Positions 1 to 5,602 of a stretch of 5,602 nucleotides of DNA are shown here, in pieces. The translations under genes were made by a program, and so were the position numbers. How positions within the stretch are numbered: position 1 is the first letter of the stretch; the number at the start of each line of letters is the position of its first letter. The DNA is taken from positions 1 to 5,602 of the forward strand of contig CAMCHA010000197.1 in assembly GCA_945874515.1 (NCBI GenBank), given 5' to 3'. Below the pieces are notes generated by a model, which made no database searches, had not been told where the DNA came from, and saw nothing but the letters and a program-made list of their open reading frames with translations. This stretch comes from Asaia bogorensis (lineage in GTDB: Bacteria > Pseudomonadota > Alphaproteobacteria > Acetobacterales > Acetobacteraceae).

Positions 1-342
1 CCACAGGAACGGGGGGTTGGCAATATCTTCAACGCCACGCTGCCGCCTGGCGCCGATGGCGCGGCGTTTCGCGCCGTGTGGGGGAAGCTGTTGCTGCCGG
101 CCTTGGATGCCTTCGCGCCTGAATTGCTGATCATCTCGGCCGGGTTTGATGCGCATGTTGCGGACCCGCTGGCGCAGCTTCGGCTGACGGAGGCGGATTT
201 CACCTGGATCACGGAAGAACTCTGTGCGCTGGCCGCGCGCCATGCCGAAGGGCGCGTGGTTTCAGTGCTGGAGGGCGGCTATGACCTGGATGCGCTGGGC
301 GCTTCGGTGGCGGCGCATGTTCGCGCGCTGATGCTGAATTAA
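1..342 (+). CDS. Histone deacetylase family zinc amidohydrolase, C-terminal part (5' end outside window)
   Basis: The reading frame is open from base 1 and ends at TAA 340-342, giving the last 113 residues of a protein that is usually about 310-370 residues long. Two family signatures are visible. SAGFDAHVADPLA (residues 47-59 of the fragment) carries the Asp (residue 50) that ligates zinc in HDAC-like enzymes and the conserved DPL. EGGYD (91-95) carries the active-site Tyr (residue 94). The N-terminal part with the catalytic His pair is off the window. Bacterial members are cytoplasmic enzymes that remove acetyl or other acyl groups from small amines, polyamines or lysine side chains; the substrate cannot be told from this fragment. 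From general knowledge of alphaproteobacterial genomes, a gene of this family often sits just upstream of xseB and dxs. Here a binding-protein gene lies in between. A GTG at 76 is internal to the protein and is not its start. Confidence 0.88.
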   Translation, partial: PQERGVGNIFNATLPPGADGAAFRAVWGKLLLPALDAFAPELLIISAGFDAHVADPLAQLRLTEADFTWITEELCALAARHAEGRVVSVLEGGYDLDALGASVAAHVRALMLN

Positions 343-390
343 CCCTTGCAGAGCGCCGCCCAGCGCCCCCAAATCTCACATTACAAAACA

Positions 391-396
391 AAGAGG
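391..396 (+). promoter_or_regulatory. Ribosome binding site of the Bug-family gene
   Basis: AAGAGG lies 6 nt before ATG 403, which is good Shine-Dalgarno spacing. It decides the start: the frame is open back to a TTG at 346, but that would place 19 polar residues in front of an otherwise well-formed signal peptide. Confidence 0.7.
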
Positions 397-402
397 TCCG
401 CC

Positions 403-1371
403 ATGCGCCGTCGCCATCTTCTTGCCGCCCTGCCCGCCGCGGCTTTAGCGCCCCGCCTTGCCGCCGCGCAGGATTGGCCGCCCGGCCCGGTGCGCGCCAT
501 TGTGCCCTTCGCCCCGGGCTCTGCCACCGATACGGTTGCGCGCGTCTTTACCGAGAAAATGCGCGATACCCTTGGCCAGAATGTCGTGGTGGAAAACCGC
601 GCCGGGGCTAATGGGCTGATTGGGGCAGAAGCCGTAGCCCGCGCCACACCCGATGGCCTGACCGTGCTGATTGGCACCAATTCCACCAATGCCGCCGCAG
701 GCGCCCTGTTCAAGCGCGTGCCCTTTGATGTGGACACCGCCTTCATCCCGGTCTCGACCCTCGGTTCCGTCCCCCTGCTGGTCGCGGTGCGGGCCGAATC
801 GCGCTGGCAGAACCTGGCCGAATTGCTGGCCGAGGCGAAAGCGAAGCCGGAGGGCGTCACCTATGCCTCCGCGTCCTCGTCCCAGCAGGTCTCGACCGAG
901 CTTATGGCCCATATGGCCGGCGCCAAGATGCTGCGCGTGCCCTATCGGTCCTCGCCTTTGGCGGTTCAGGATTTGCTGGCGGGGCGCGTTGATCTTTTCG
1001 TGGCGGATCAATTGGTTATCCTGCCGCAGGCGCGGGATGGGAAGCTGCGCATCCTAGGCATCACTTCGCCCCAGCGTTCCGCCATGCTGCCGGAGATTCC
1101 AACGGTAGCCGAAGCCGGGAACCTGCCCGGCTATCAGATCACCGCCTGGTTCGGGCTTTTCGTGCCTGCCGGCACGCCGGCCATTGCGGTTTCCCGCCTG
1201 AATGCCGCCGTGCGCCGCGCCGGGGAACAGGCGGATTTGCGCGAAAGGCTGTCTTCCGGCTTCGGGATGGTGGTTTCAACCTCCACCCCCGAAGAGGCTG
1301 CGGCCTTTGTGAAGGCCGAGACCCAGCGCTGGACCTCAGCAATTCGTACCGCGGGCATCGAACCGGAATAG
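403..1371 (+). CDS. Bug/TctC-family tripartite tricarboxylate transporter substrate-binding protein
   Basis: This is a 322-residue periplasmic binding protein, the usual length for the family. Residues 1-22 form a signal peptide: MRRRHLL, then an Ala/Leu-rich core, then an AAA/QD cleavage region. The Arg-Arg-Arg start may mark Tat export, although the consensus is imperfect. Family motifs follow in order: IVPFAPGSATDTVAR (33-47), where the ligand-binding loop begins; VVENRAGANGLIGAEAVA (62-79); VPYRSSPLAVQDLLAGRVDL (179-198); LPEIPTVAEAG (229-239); and WFGLFVPAGTP (249-259). Known members bind small carboxylates or related anions and deliver them to TctAB-type permeases, or act as orphan sensors. 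No tctA or tctB is present here, so this is an orphan and its ligand is unknown. The gene lies 60 nt after the deacetylase gene and 33 nt before xseB, and may be transcribed separately from both. Confidence 0.93.
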   Translation: MRRRHLLAALPAAALAPRLAAAQDWPPGPVRAIVPFAPGSATDTVARVFTEKMRDTLGQNVVVENRAGANGLIGAEAVARATPDGLTVLIGTNSTNAAAGALFKRVPFDVDTAFIPVSTLGSVPLLVAVRAESRWQNLAELLAEAKAKPEGVTYASASSSQQVSTELMAHMAGAKMLRVPYRSSPLAVQDLLAGRVDLFVADQLVILPQARDGKLRILGITSPQRSAMLPEIPTVAEAGNLPGYQITAWFGLFVPAGTPAIAVSRLNAAVRRAGEQADLRERLSSGFGMVVSTSTPEEAAAFVKAETQRWTSAIRTAGIEPE

Positions 1372-1398
1372 ACATTTCGATGTATGTAAGGCTACGCT
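1369..1398 (+). promoter_or_regulatory. Candidate sigma-70-type promoter for xseB-ispA-dxs
   Basis: TAGACA at 1369-1374 (5 of 6 matches to TTGACA, overlapping the stop codon of the upstream gene) is followed after 18 nt by TACGCT at 1393-1398 (matching TATAAT at T1, A2 and T6). Six bases separate the -10 from ATG 1405, so the predicted transcription start falls on or next to the start codon, giving a leaderless message. This call rests on motif spacing alone. Confidence 0.35.
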
Positions 1399-1404
1399 GA
1401 CAGT

Positions 1405-1665
1405 ATGGCACGTACACAAAATGATGCGGCGGGGGCCCCGCCGTCAGATGTAGCCGCCCTTTCCTTCGAGCAAGCGCTCGCGGAACTCGAGGCAATTGTG
1501 CGGGAATTGGAAAGCGGCAAGGGTGCCTTGGAAGCCTCGGTCGCCGCTTATCAGCGCGGCGCGGCGCTGAAGCGCCATTGTGAGGCGAAGCTCGCGGAAG
1601 CGGAGCAGAAAATCCAAGCGATTGTGGTTGGCCCGGCCGGGCTATCCTTGCGTGAAGTTGAATAG
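1405..1665 (+). CDS. xseB: Exodeoxyribonuclease VII small subunit
   Basis: The protein has 86 residues, typical for XseB. The conserved region covers residues 20-70: SFEQALAELEAIVRELESG, then GALEASVAAYQRGAALKRHC, then AKLAEAEQKI. It predicts two long helices forming the small-subunit hairpin. Several copies of XseB bind the extended C-terminal helices of the large subunit XseA. The holoenzyme degrades single-stranded DNA in the cytoplasm from both ends into oligonucleotides. xseA is not in the window, which is common because the two genes are often unlinked. The first 19 residues are a variable, Ala-rich tail. The start at ATG 1405 has no convincing Shine-Dalgarno: TAAGG at 1387-1391 is 13 nt away. 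That fits either weak initiation or a leaderless transcript. The gene ends 8 nt before ispA and heads the isoprenoid operon, an association found in many proteobacteria. Confidence 0.94.
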   Translation: MARTQNDAAGAPPSDVAALSFEQALAELEAIVRELESGKGALEASVAAYQRGAALKRHCEAKLAEAEQKIQAIVVGPAGLSLREVE

Positions 1666-1673
1666 CGCGCCGC

Positions 1674-2591
1674 ATGTCTGCGCCCGTGCCTGATCCCGCC
1701 AAGGCCCTTGCTGCCGCCATGTCGGCAGCGGCTGCCGAAATTGATAGCGCGCTTGATGCCTTGATCCCGCCGCCGGAAGGCGATGAGGCGCGGCTGTTTG
1801 AAGCCATGCGCTATGCCAGCATGGGCGGTGGCAAAAGGCTGCGCGGGTTCCTGGTGCTGGAAGGGGCAGCGCAATTCAGCGTCGCGCGCGACGCGGCCTT
1901 GCGTGTGGCGGCGGCGATTGAAATGCTGCACGCCTATTCGCTAGTGCATGATGATCTGCCCTGCATGGATGATGATGATCTGCGCCGCGGCAAGCCCACC
2001 GTGCATCGCGCTTTTGATGAAGCAACCGCCGTACTGGCCGGCGATGCGCTGCAAACCCAGGCCTTTCTGGTATTGAGCGAACCCGATACGCACCCCGACC
2101 CCGCCGTGCGGGCGGAACTTTGCCGCACCTTGGCGCGGGCCGCCGGGGCGCGTGGCATGTGTGGCGGGCAGATGCTGGATATGCTGGCAGAAGAAGCCGG
2201 CCGGCCTTTGGAAGAAGCGGAAATAGGCCGGCTGCAATTGCTGAAGACCGGCAAGCTGATTGAATTTTCTGCCGAAGCCGGTGCCATTCTGGGCAAAGCA
2301 CCTATCCAGCTGCGCCATGCGCTCTCCGCCTATGGCCGTGATATGGGCGCTGCGTTTCAGATTGCTGATGATGTGCTGGATGCCACCGCATCAGCCGAGG
2401 AAACCGGCAAGCGCACCGGCAAGGATGCCGATGCAGGCAAGGCCACTTTGGTCGGGCTTTTGGGACTTGAACGCGCCAGGCTGCAAGCGGAACGGCTTGC
2501 CGCCCAGGCGCAAGATCATCTGGATGCTTTTGGGGAAACAGCGGCGCATTTGCGTGCGCTGGCCGATTATACAATCGCGCGGAGAAGCTAA
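1674..2591 (+). CDS. ispA: Farnesyl diphosphate synthase (polyprenyl synthetase family)
   Basis: The 305-residue cytoplasmic prenyltransferase condenses dimethylallyl diphosphate with isopentenyl diphosphate to geranyl and then farnesyl diphosphate. Visible motifs are GGGKRLR (51-57, diphosphate binding), the first Asp-rich motif DDLPCMDDDDLRRG (93-106) with the two-residue insertion of bacterial type II enzymes, KTGKL (191-195), the second Asp-rich motif DDVLD (232-236), and GKDADAGKATLVG (249-261). Tyr88, five residues before the first Asp-rich motif, is the aromatic residue that limits product length to C15 in this type. That favours farnesyl over geranylgeranyl diphosphate, but it is inferred from sequence only. 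The stop codon abuts the dxs start codon. The ribosome binding site for ispA itself is weak, so translation may depend on coupling from xseB, which ends 8 nt upstream. Confidence 0.94.
   Translation: MSAPVPDPAKALAAAMSAAAAEIDSALDALIPPPEGDEARLFEAMRYASMGGGKRLRGFLVLEGAAQFSVARDAALRVAAAIEMLHAYSLVHDDLPCMDDDDLRRGKPTVHRAFDEATAVLAGDALQTQAFLVLSEPDTHPDPAVRAELCRTLARAAGARGMCGGQMLDMLAEEAGRPLEEAEIGRLQLLKTGKLIEFSAEAGAILGKAPIQLRHALSAYGRDMGAAFQIADDVLDATASAEETGKRTGKDADAGKATLVGLLGLERARLQAERLAAQAQDHLDAFGETAAHLRALADYTIARRS
2581..2584 (+). promoter_or_regulatory. Ribosome binding site of dxs, inside the end of ispA
   Basis: GGAG (within GGAGAAG) lies 7 nt before ATG 2592 and is part of the last ispA codons. Ribosomes finishing ispA at TAA 2589-2591 would cover it, so the two genes are likely translationally coupled. 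Confidence 0.6.
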
Positions 2592-4511
2592 ATGAACCGT
2601 CCTGTCACACCGCTGCTTGATCGTATCACGATCCCAAGCGATATGCGGAATTTCTCGGGCGAACAATTGAAGCGCCTGGCCGAAGAATTGCGCGCCGAGA
2701 CCATTGACGCGGTTTCCGTCACCGGCGGGCATCTTGGTGCATCGCTTGGGGTGGTGGAATTGACCGTCGCGGTACACGCGATTTTCGACACACCGCATGA
2801 CCGGCTGATCTGGGATGTCGGGCACCAGGCCTATCCGCATAAGATTTTGACCGGACGGCGGGATCGCATTCGCACGCTGCGCCAAGGCGGCGGGCTTTCC
2901 GGCTTCACCAAACGGAGTGAGAGCGAATACGACCCCTTCGGTGCCGCGCATTCTTCGACCAGCATTTCCGCAGGCCTTGGCATGGCGATTGGAAGCCAGT
3001 TGCAGGGTAAGGATCGCCATGTAATTTCCGTGATCGGCGATGGGGCCATGAGTGCGGGCATGGCCTATGAAGCCATGAACAATGCCGGCGCGTCCAAGGC
3101 GAACCTTATTGTCATCCTGAACGATAATGACATGTCCATCGCGCCGCCTGTTGGTGCGATGAGTGCTTATCTGTCGAAGCTGATTTCATCGCGCCCCTTC
3201 CTTTCGCTCCGTGACATGATGGCGCGGCTGGCCAAGCGCTTTCCCGCACCATTGGAGCGCGCCGCGCGGCGCGCCGATGAATATGCGCGCGGGCTGCTGA
3301 CCGGCGGCACACTGTTTGAAGAGCTTGGCTTCTATTATGTCGGTCCCGTGGATGGGCATGATCTGGACCATTTGCTGCCCATTCTGCGCAATCTGCGCGA
3401 TACGGATCACCAAGGCCCGATCTTGCTGCATGTGGTGACGCAAAAGGGTAAGGGCTATGCGCCGGCGGAATCCTCGCCCGACAAATATCACGGCGTCGTG
3501 AAGTTCAATGTCATCACCGGCGAACAAGCCAAGGCACCGCCTGGCCCGCCTTCCTTCACCAAGGTCTTCGCCAATGCGCTGATCGCGGAGGCTGAGGCAG
3601 ATGAGGGCATCGTCGCCATCAATGCCGCCATGCCAACCGGCACGGGGCTTGACCTGTTTGCGAAGAAATTCCCGCGCCGGAGTTTTGATGTTGGCATTGC
3701 CGAACAACATGCGGTGACTTTCGCGGCTGGGCTTGCGACCGAAGGGCTGAAGCCCTTTTGCGCGATTTATTCTACCTTTTTGCAACGCGCCTATGACCAG
3801 ATCATGCATGATGTGGCGCTGCAATCCCTGCCCGTGCGCTTCGCCATGGATCGCGCCGGGTTGGTGGGCGCGGATGGCGCGACCCATGCGGGGTCTTTCG
3901 ATATCGCCTATCTCGGTTGCCTGCCCAATATGGTGCTGATGGCCGCCGCCGATGAGGTGGAGCTGATGCATATGGTCGCGACCAGTGCCGCGATTGATGA
4001 TCGGCCAAGCGGGCTGCGCTATCCGCGCGGCGAGGGCTTTGGCTTAGAATTGCCCAAGCGCGGTTCAGTGCTGGAAATTGGCAAGGGCCACGTGCTGCGC
4101 GAAGGCACTGCTATTGCCATTCTGTCCTATGGCGCGCGCTTGCAGGAATGCCTGAAGGCAGCTGATGAATTGGCAACGCATGGGCTTTCCTGCACGGTCG
4201 CCGATGCGCGCTTTGCCAAGCCGCTTGATACCGCTTTGGTGGAACGGCTTGCGCGTGAGCATGAAGTGCTGATCACGATCGAGGAAGGCTCCATGCTCGG
4301 CTTCAGCGGGCTTGTCATGCATCATTTGGCGACGCGTGGCCTTTTGGATCGCGGGCTGAAAATCCGCCCCATGTGCCTGCCGGATGTATTCATTGATCAC
4401 GAAGCGCCGCGCAAGCAATATGATCAGGCAGGGCTGAATGCGCCGCAAATTGTGGCAACGGCGCTGGCAGCATTAGGCAAGCCAGAAATGCACTTGCCCG
4501 CGCGGGCGTAA
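2592..4511 (+). CDS. dxs: 1-deoxy-D-xylulose-5-phosphate synthase
   Basis: This 639-residue thiamine-diphosphate enzyme is full length for the family. It joins pyruvate and glyceraldehyde 3-phosphate, with loss of CO2, to give 1-deoxy-D-xylulose 5-phosphate, the entry and main flux-control step of the MEP pathway; the product also feeds thiamine and pyridoxal synthesis. The N-terminal domain has [12 protein letters not shown] (45-56) with His47, the cofactor motif [15 protein letters not shown] (149-163) with metal ligand Asp150, and NDNDMSI (177-183) with Asn179. The central pyrimidine-binding domain has [13 protein letters not shown] (368-380) with catalytic Glu371, [11 protein letters not shown] (393-403) and [15 protein letters not shown] (420-434) with His432. 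The C-terminal transketolase-like domain runs from about residue 500 to the end. All the expected catalytic positions are present, and they match the E. coli enzyme within a shift of one or two residues. It is the third gene of the operon, starting directly after the ispA stop. Confidence 0.98.
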   Translation: MNRPVTPLLDRITIPSDMRNFSGEQLKRLAEELRAETIDAVSVTGGHLGASLGVVELTVAVHAIFDTPHDRLIWDVGHQAYPHKILTGRRDRIRTLRQGGGLSGFTKRSESEYDPFGAAHSSTSISAGLGMAIGSQLQGKDRHVISVIGDGAMSAGMAYEAMNNAGASKANLIVILNDNDMSIAPPVGAMSAYLSKLISSRPFLSLRDMMARLAKRFPAPLERAARRADEYARGLLTGGTLFEELGFYYVGPVDGHDLDHLLPILRNLRDTDHQGPILLHVVTQKGKGYAPAESSPDKYHGVVKFNVITGEQAKAPPGPPSFTKVFANALIAEAEADEGIVAINAAMPTGTGLDLFAKKFPRRSFDVGIAEQHAVTFAAGLATEGLKPFCAIYSTFLQRAYDQIMHDVALQSLPVRFAMDRAGLVGADGATHAGSFDIAYLGCLPNMVLMAAADEVELMHMVATSAAIDDRPSGLRYPRGEGFGLELPKRGSVLEIGKGHVLREGTAIAILSYGARLQECLKAADELATHGLSCTVADARFAKPLDTALVERLAREHEVLITIEEGSMLGFSGLVMHHLATRGLLDRGLKIRPMCLPDVFIDHEAPRKQYDQAGLNAPQIVATALAALGKPEMHLPARA

Positions 4512-4526
4512 CCCCTTCGCCCGCGC
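4500..4526. terminator. GC-only hairpin over the dxs stop, probable two-way terminator
   Basis: GCGCGGGCG (4500-4508) pairs perfectly with CGCCCGCGC (4518-4526), leaving a 9-nt loop (4509-4517) that starts with the dxs TAA. The stem ends one base before the minus-strand stop codon at 4527-4529. A strong stem between convergent reading frames suits termination in both directions. No T-run follows on either strand, so it is not a textbook intrinsic terminator and could instead only protect mRNA 3' ends. Confidence 0.5.
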
Positions 4527-4603
4527 CTATTCCGCCGCCTGCCGCATGCGCCCCGCGAAGCGTGGCGCCACCTGTTCCATGAAGAGCCGGATGGAGTTGT
4601 TGG
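4526..4603. repeat. Direct repeat, left copy (LLM gene 3' end)
   Basis: These 78 bp match 5395-5472 with 5 mismatches and no gaps; a 46-bp core (4550-4595) is identical. A further match, CTTCGCCCG at 4515-4523 against 5386-5394, lies just outside and is separated from the repeat by 2 extra bases in this copy. All 5 mismatches are transitions. The repeat corresponds to the last 25 codons and stop of an LLM-type oxidoreductase gene on the minus strand. Confidence 0.93.
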
Positions 4604-4643
4604 ACGCCGCAGCACGCATGGACCTCAAGCGATACCGCCTCAT
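4527..4643 (-). pseudogene. Truncated 3' remnant of an LLM flavin-dependent oxidoreductase gene
   Basis: In the minus-strand frame this reads MRRYRLRSMRAAASNNSIRL and then FMEQVAPRFAGRMRQAAE before TAG 4529-4527. The last 25 residues are almost identical to the end of the LLM protein encoded at 5396-5602 (one Arg/His change, one Ser/Thr change at the edge). Weaker similarity continues for about 13 more residues: YRLRSM against FRLGPM. Upstream of that the similarity stops, so roughly the first 300 residues expected of the family are missing. The frame happens to begin with an ATG at 4643 that overlaps the TGA of the lipoprotein gene (ATGA). A 38-residue peptide could therefore be translated, but nothing indicates that it folds or works. 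The simplest reading is the remains of a second LLM paralogue cut by arrival of the lipoprotein gene. Confidence 0.75.
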
Positions 4644-5347
4644 TGGGGCGTTCCTATCCTACCAGACCTTACGATTTCCCGGAGACCTTCCGGTACATTT
4701 CGAATTGCCCTCTCACACAGGTCGCGCGTGCTGGCCCGCCCGATCAAACCGCTCTGCATTCCGCGACAATTCTGCAAGTAGAAGAATGCATCTTGAAGAA
4801 GAAGGTATTCATCACAGGTTCGATTGAAACGTGTTGGGTTGAAAGAGGCACGTCGGTTTCCTGGCTGTACCCTTGATCCTGGTGGGTAATAAATTTGGTG
4901 GGGAATGGAATCCCCGCGCCCGACCGGCACAAGGGATCTTCTGTCTAGGCCCAGCGCCGCGAACTTATCGGCAACTACCTCAGCCCGTCGGAGGGAAAGA
5001 TTTTTCCCATCCATTGTATCCGCCTCATGGTGATCCACATGGCCTTCGATAACAATAATGCCTCGATCACGCTCTGGCGATTTTAATAGCCACTCAAATT
5101 CCTTGCGAAATGCGTCCTCTGTTGGCAGCATTTCGGTACTACCTTCCTTAAAACGTGTGCCTGAGAAAATCACAAATCCAGGATCAAAACAACTAAAGCT
5201 AGCTCCCTGCGGTGCACCTCGATGAGATAGACGTGGACTATTGTCCTCGCAGCCAAGAATAAGAAACGAAATGCACATGAGCATTATAAGTCTGCCCCGC
5301 ACGCCTTCGGCGGAAATGATCAGCGCAACCTTATTCCTGAAACGCAT
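4640..5347 (-). CDS. Predicted OmpA-domain lipoprotein with a Cys-containing C-terminal tail
   Basis: The protein has 235 residues from ATG 5347, which has GGGGG (5356-5352) 4 nt upstream. A hydrophobic stretch ends in FLILGC, a usable lipobox with Cys33 as the lipidated residue. A GTG at 5302 (codon 16) would give a neater 17-residue signal (VRGRLIMLMCISFLILG before the Cys), so the start is uncertain. Residues about 56-170 match the OmpA/MotB peptidoglycan-binding domain: IVIEGHVD (98-105), NLSLRRAEVV (116-125), LVPVGRGDSIP (139-149) and a final NRRASF (164-169). Asp105 and Arg121 sit where E. coli OmpA uses Asp271 and Arg286 to hold diaminopimelate. The role is therefore probably outer-membrane anchoring to peptidoglycan, but the partner is unknown. 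Residues 171-235 form a tail with three Cys (178, 194, 211) that I do not recognise. GC is 46% in two hand-counted stretches (4741-4860 and 5041-5280), well below the neighbours, which suggests horizontal transfer. Confidence 0.85.
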   Translation of the reverse strand: MRFRNKVALIISAEGVRGRLIMLMCISFLILGCEDNSPRLSHRGAPQGASFSCFDPGFVIFSGTRFKEGSTEMLPTEDAFRKEFEWLLKSPERDRGIIVIEGHVDHHEADTMDGKNLSLRRAEVVADKFAALGLDRRSLVPVGRGDSIPHQIYYPPGSRVQPGNRRASFNPTRFNRTCDEYLLLQDAFFYLQNCRGMQSGLIGRASTRDLCERAIRNVPEGLREIVRSGRIGTPQ

Positions 5348-5394
5348 GTCGCCCCCGTTTATGCTTACTAGGCGATTGCCCGGATCTTCGCCCG

Positions 5395-5472
5395 CCTATT
5401 CCGCCGCTTGTCGCATGTGCCCCGCGAAGCGTGGCGCCACCTGTTCCATGAAGAGCCGGATGGAATTATTGG
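5395..5472. repeat. Direct repeat, right copy (LLM gene 3' end)
   Basis: This is the partner of 4526-4603: 73 of 78 bases match, with the identical core at 5419-5464. Here the repeat is still joined to the rest of an LLM gene running off the right edge, so this is the copy in its native context. Confidence 0.93.
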
Positions 5473-5602
5473 TCACCTCCGCGCTCATTGGCCCCAAGCG
5501 GAAGGAACAGATCACGCCACCCACGCCAGTTGCTTCAATTTCCGCCATGCGGGCGGCGACAGTCGCCGGCGCGCCGCAAACCAGCGCATGCTCCGGATTG
5601 GT
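5396..5602 (-). CDS. LLM class (luciferase-like) flavin-dependent oxidoreductase, C-terminal part
   Basis: The minus-strand frame is open from the right edge to TAG 5398-5396 and gives the last 68 residues of a protein usually about 320-380 long. It reads NPEHALVCGAPATVAARMAE (1-20), IEATGVGGVICSFRLGPM (22-39) and then SIRLFMEQVAPRFAG (47-61). This is the typical end of bacterial luciferase-like TIM-barrel enzymes: a G-x-P-x-x-V-A-x-x-M helix, a (A/T)GV strand near the flavin, and a LFxxxVxPRF terminal helix. Such proteins use reduced FMN or F420 to oxidise small substrates with oxygen. The substrate cannot be judged from this fragment. The gene converges on dxs and is separated from it by the lipoprotein gene and the LLM remnant. 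Confidence 0.8.
   Translation of the reverse strand, partial: TNPEHALVCGAPATVAARMAEIEATGVGGVICSFRLGPMSAEVTNNSIRLFMEQVAPRFAGHMRQAAE

Noticed and set aside
346..402. N-terminal extension of the Bug-family protein from TTG 346
   Set aside because: It would put 19 polar residues before the signal peptide, and the good ribosome binding site at 391-396 serves ATG 403.
1139..1807. Long minus-strand open frame of 222 codons across the Bug gene end, xseB and ispA start
   Set aside because: It is low-complexity Arg/Pro/Ala sequence opposite three well-supported genes, typical of antisense frames in GC-rich DNA.
3186..3971. Minus-strand open frame of 261 codons inside dxs
   Set aside because: It lies wholly opposite conserved dxs codons and its composition mirrors them; no domain or start signal is visible.
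4546..4876. Two overlapping plus-strand open frames (4546-4827 and 4643-4876)
   Set aside because: They lie opposite the lipoprotein gene and the LLM remnant, have no recognisable domain, and lack a convincing ribosome binding site. The minus-strand frame over the same bases encodes a clear OmpA-like domain.
5369..5398. Possible terminator hairpin between the LLM gene and the lipoprotein gene (TAGGCG 5369-5374 with CGCCTA 5393-5398, or GGCGA 5371-5375 with TCGCC 5388-5392)
   Set aside because: The stems are only 5-6 bp with large loops, exclude one another, and have no following T-run; too weak to annotate.
4500..5400. Insertion sequence or transposon around the lipoprotein gene
   Set aside because: No transposase or integrase gene and no terminal inverted repeats were found. 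The flanking repeats are coding LLM sequence in direct orientation, far longer than a usual target-site duplication.

Overview
The window looks like the chromosome of an alphaproteobacterium, most likely in or near the Acetobacteraceae/Rhodospirillales. This is inferred from the xseB-ispA-dxs gene order next to a histone-deacetylase-family gene, the alphaproteobacterial character of the Dxs protein, GC-rich codon use, and an orphan Bug-type binding protein. No rRNA or other marker gene is present to confirm it.

Positions 1-342 hold the 3' end of an HDAC-family zinc amidohydrolase gene. Positions 403-1371 encode an exported solute-binding protein of the Bug/TctC family with no transporter partner in view. 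Positions 1405-4511 form a tight plus-strand operon: xseB (small subunit of exonuclease VII), ispA (farnesyl diphosphate synthase) and dxs (first enzyme of the MEP pathway). The gaps are 8 and 0 nt. Dxs commits pyruvate and glyceraldehyde 3-phosphate to isoprenoid synthesis, and IspA builds the C5 units up to C15 for quinones, hopanoids, carotenoids and undecaprenyl carriers. A GC-only hairpin spans the dxs stop codon and probably separates it from the convergent genes.

Positions 4527-5602 are coded on the minus strand and are the unusual part. The right edge carries the 3' end of a luciferase-like (LLM) flavin oxidoreductase gene (5396-5602). A second, truncated copy of the same 3' end lies directly after dxs (4527-4643). 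Between the two copies is a single gene (4640-5347) for a predicted OmpA-domain lipoprotein. Hand counts of GC within it give 46%, against 60-72% in sampled stretches of the flanking genes. The layout suggests that a foreign cargo gene replaced most of one of two neighbouring LLM paralogues, or entered at the 3' end of an LLM gene.

No CRISPR array, tRNA, rRNA, transposase or integrase gene is visible.
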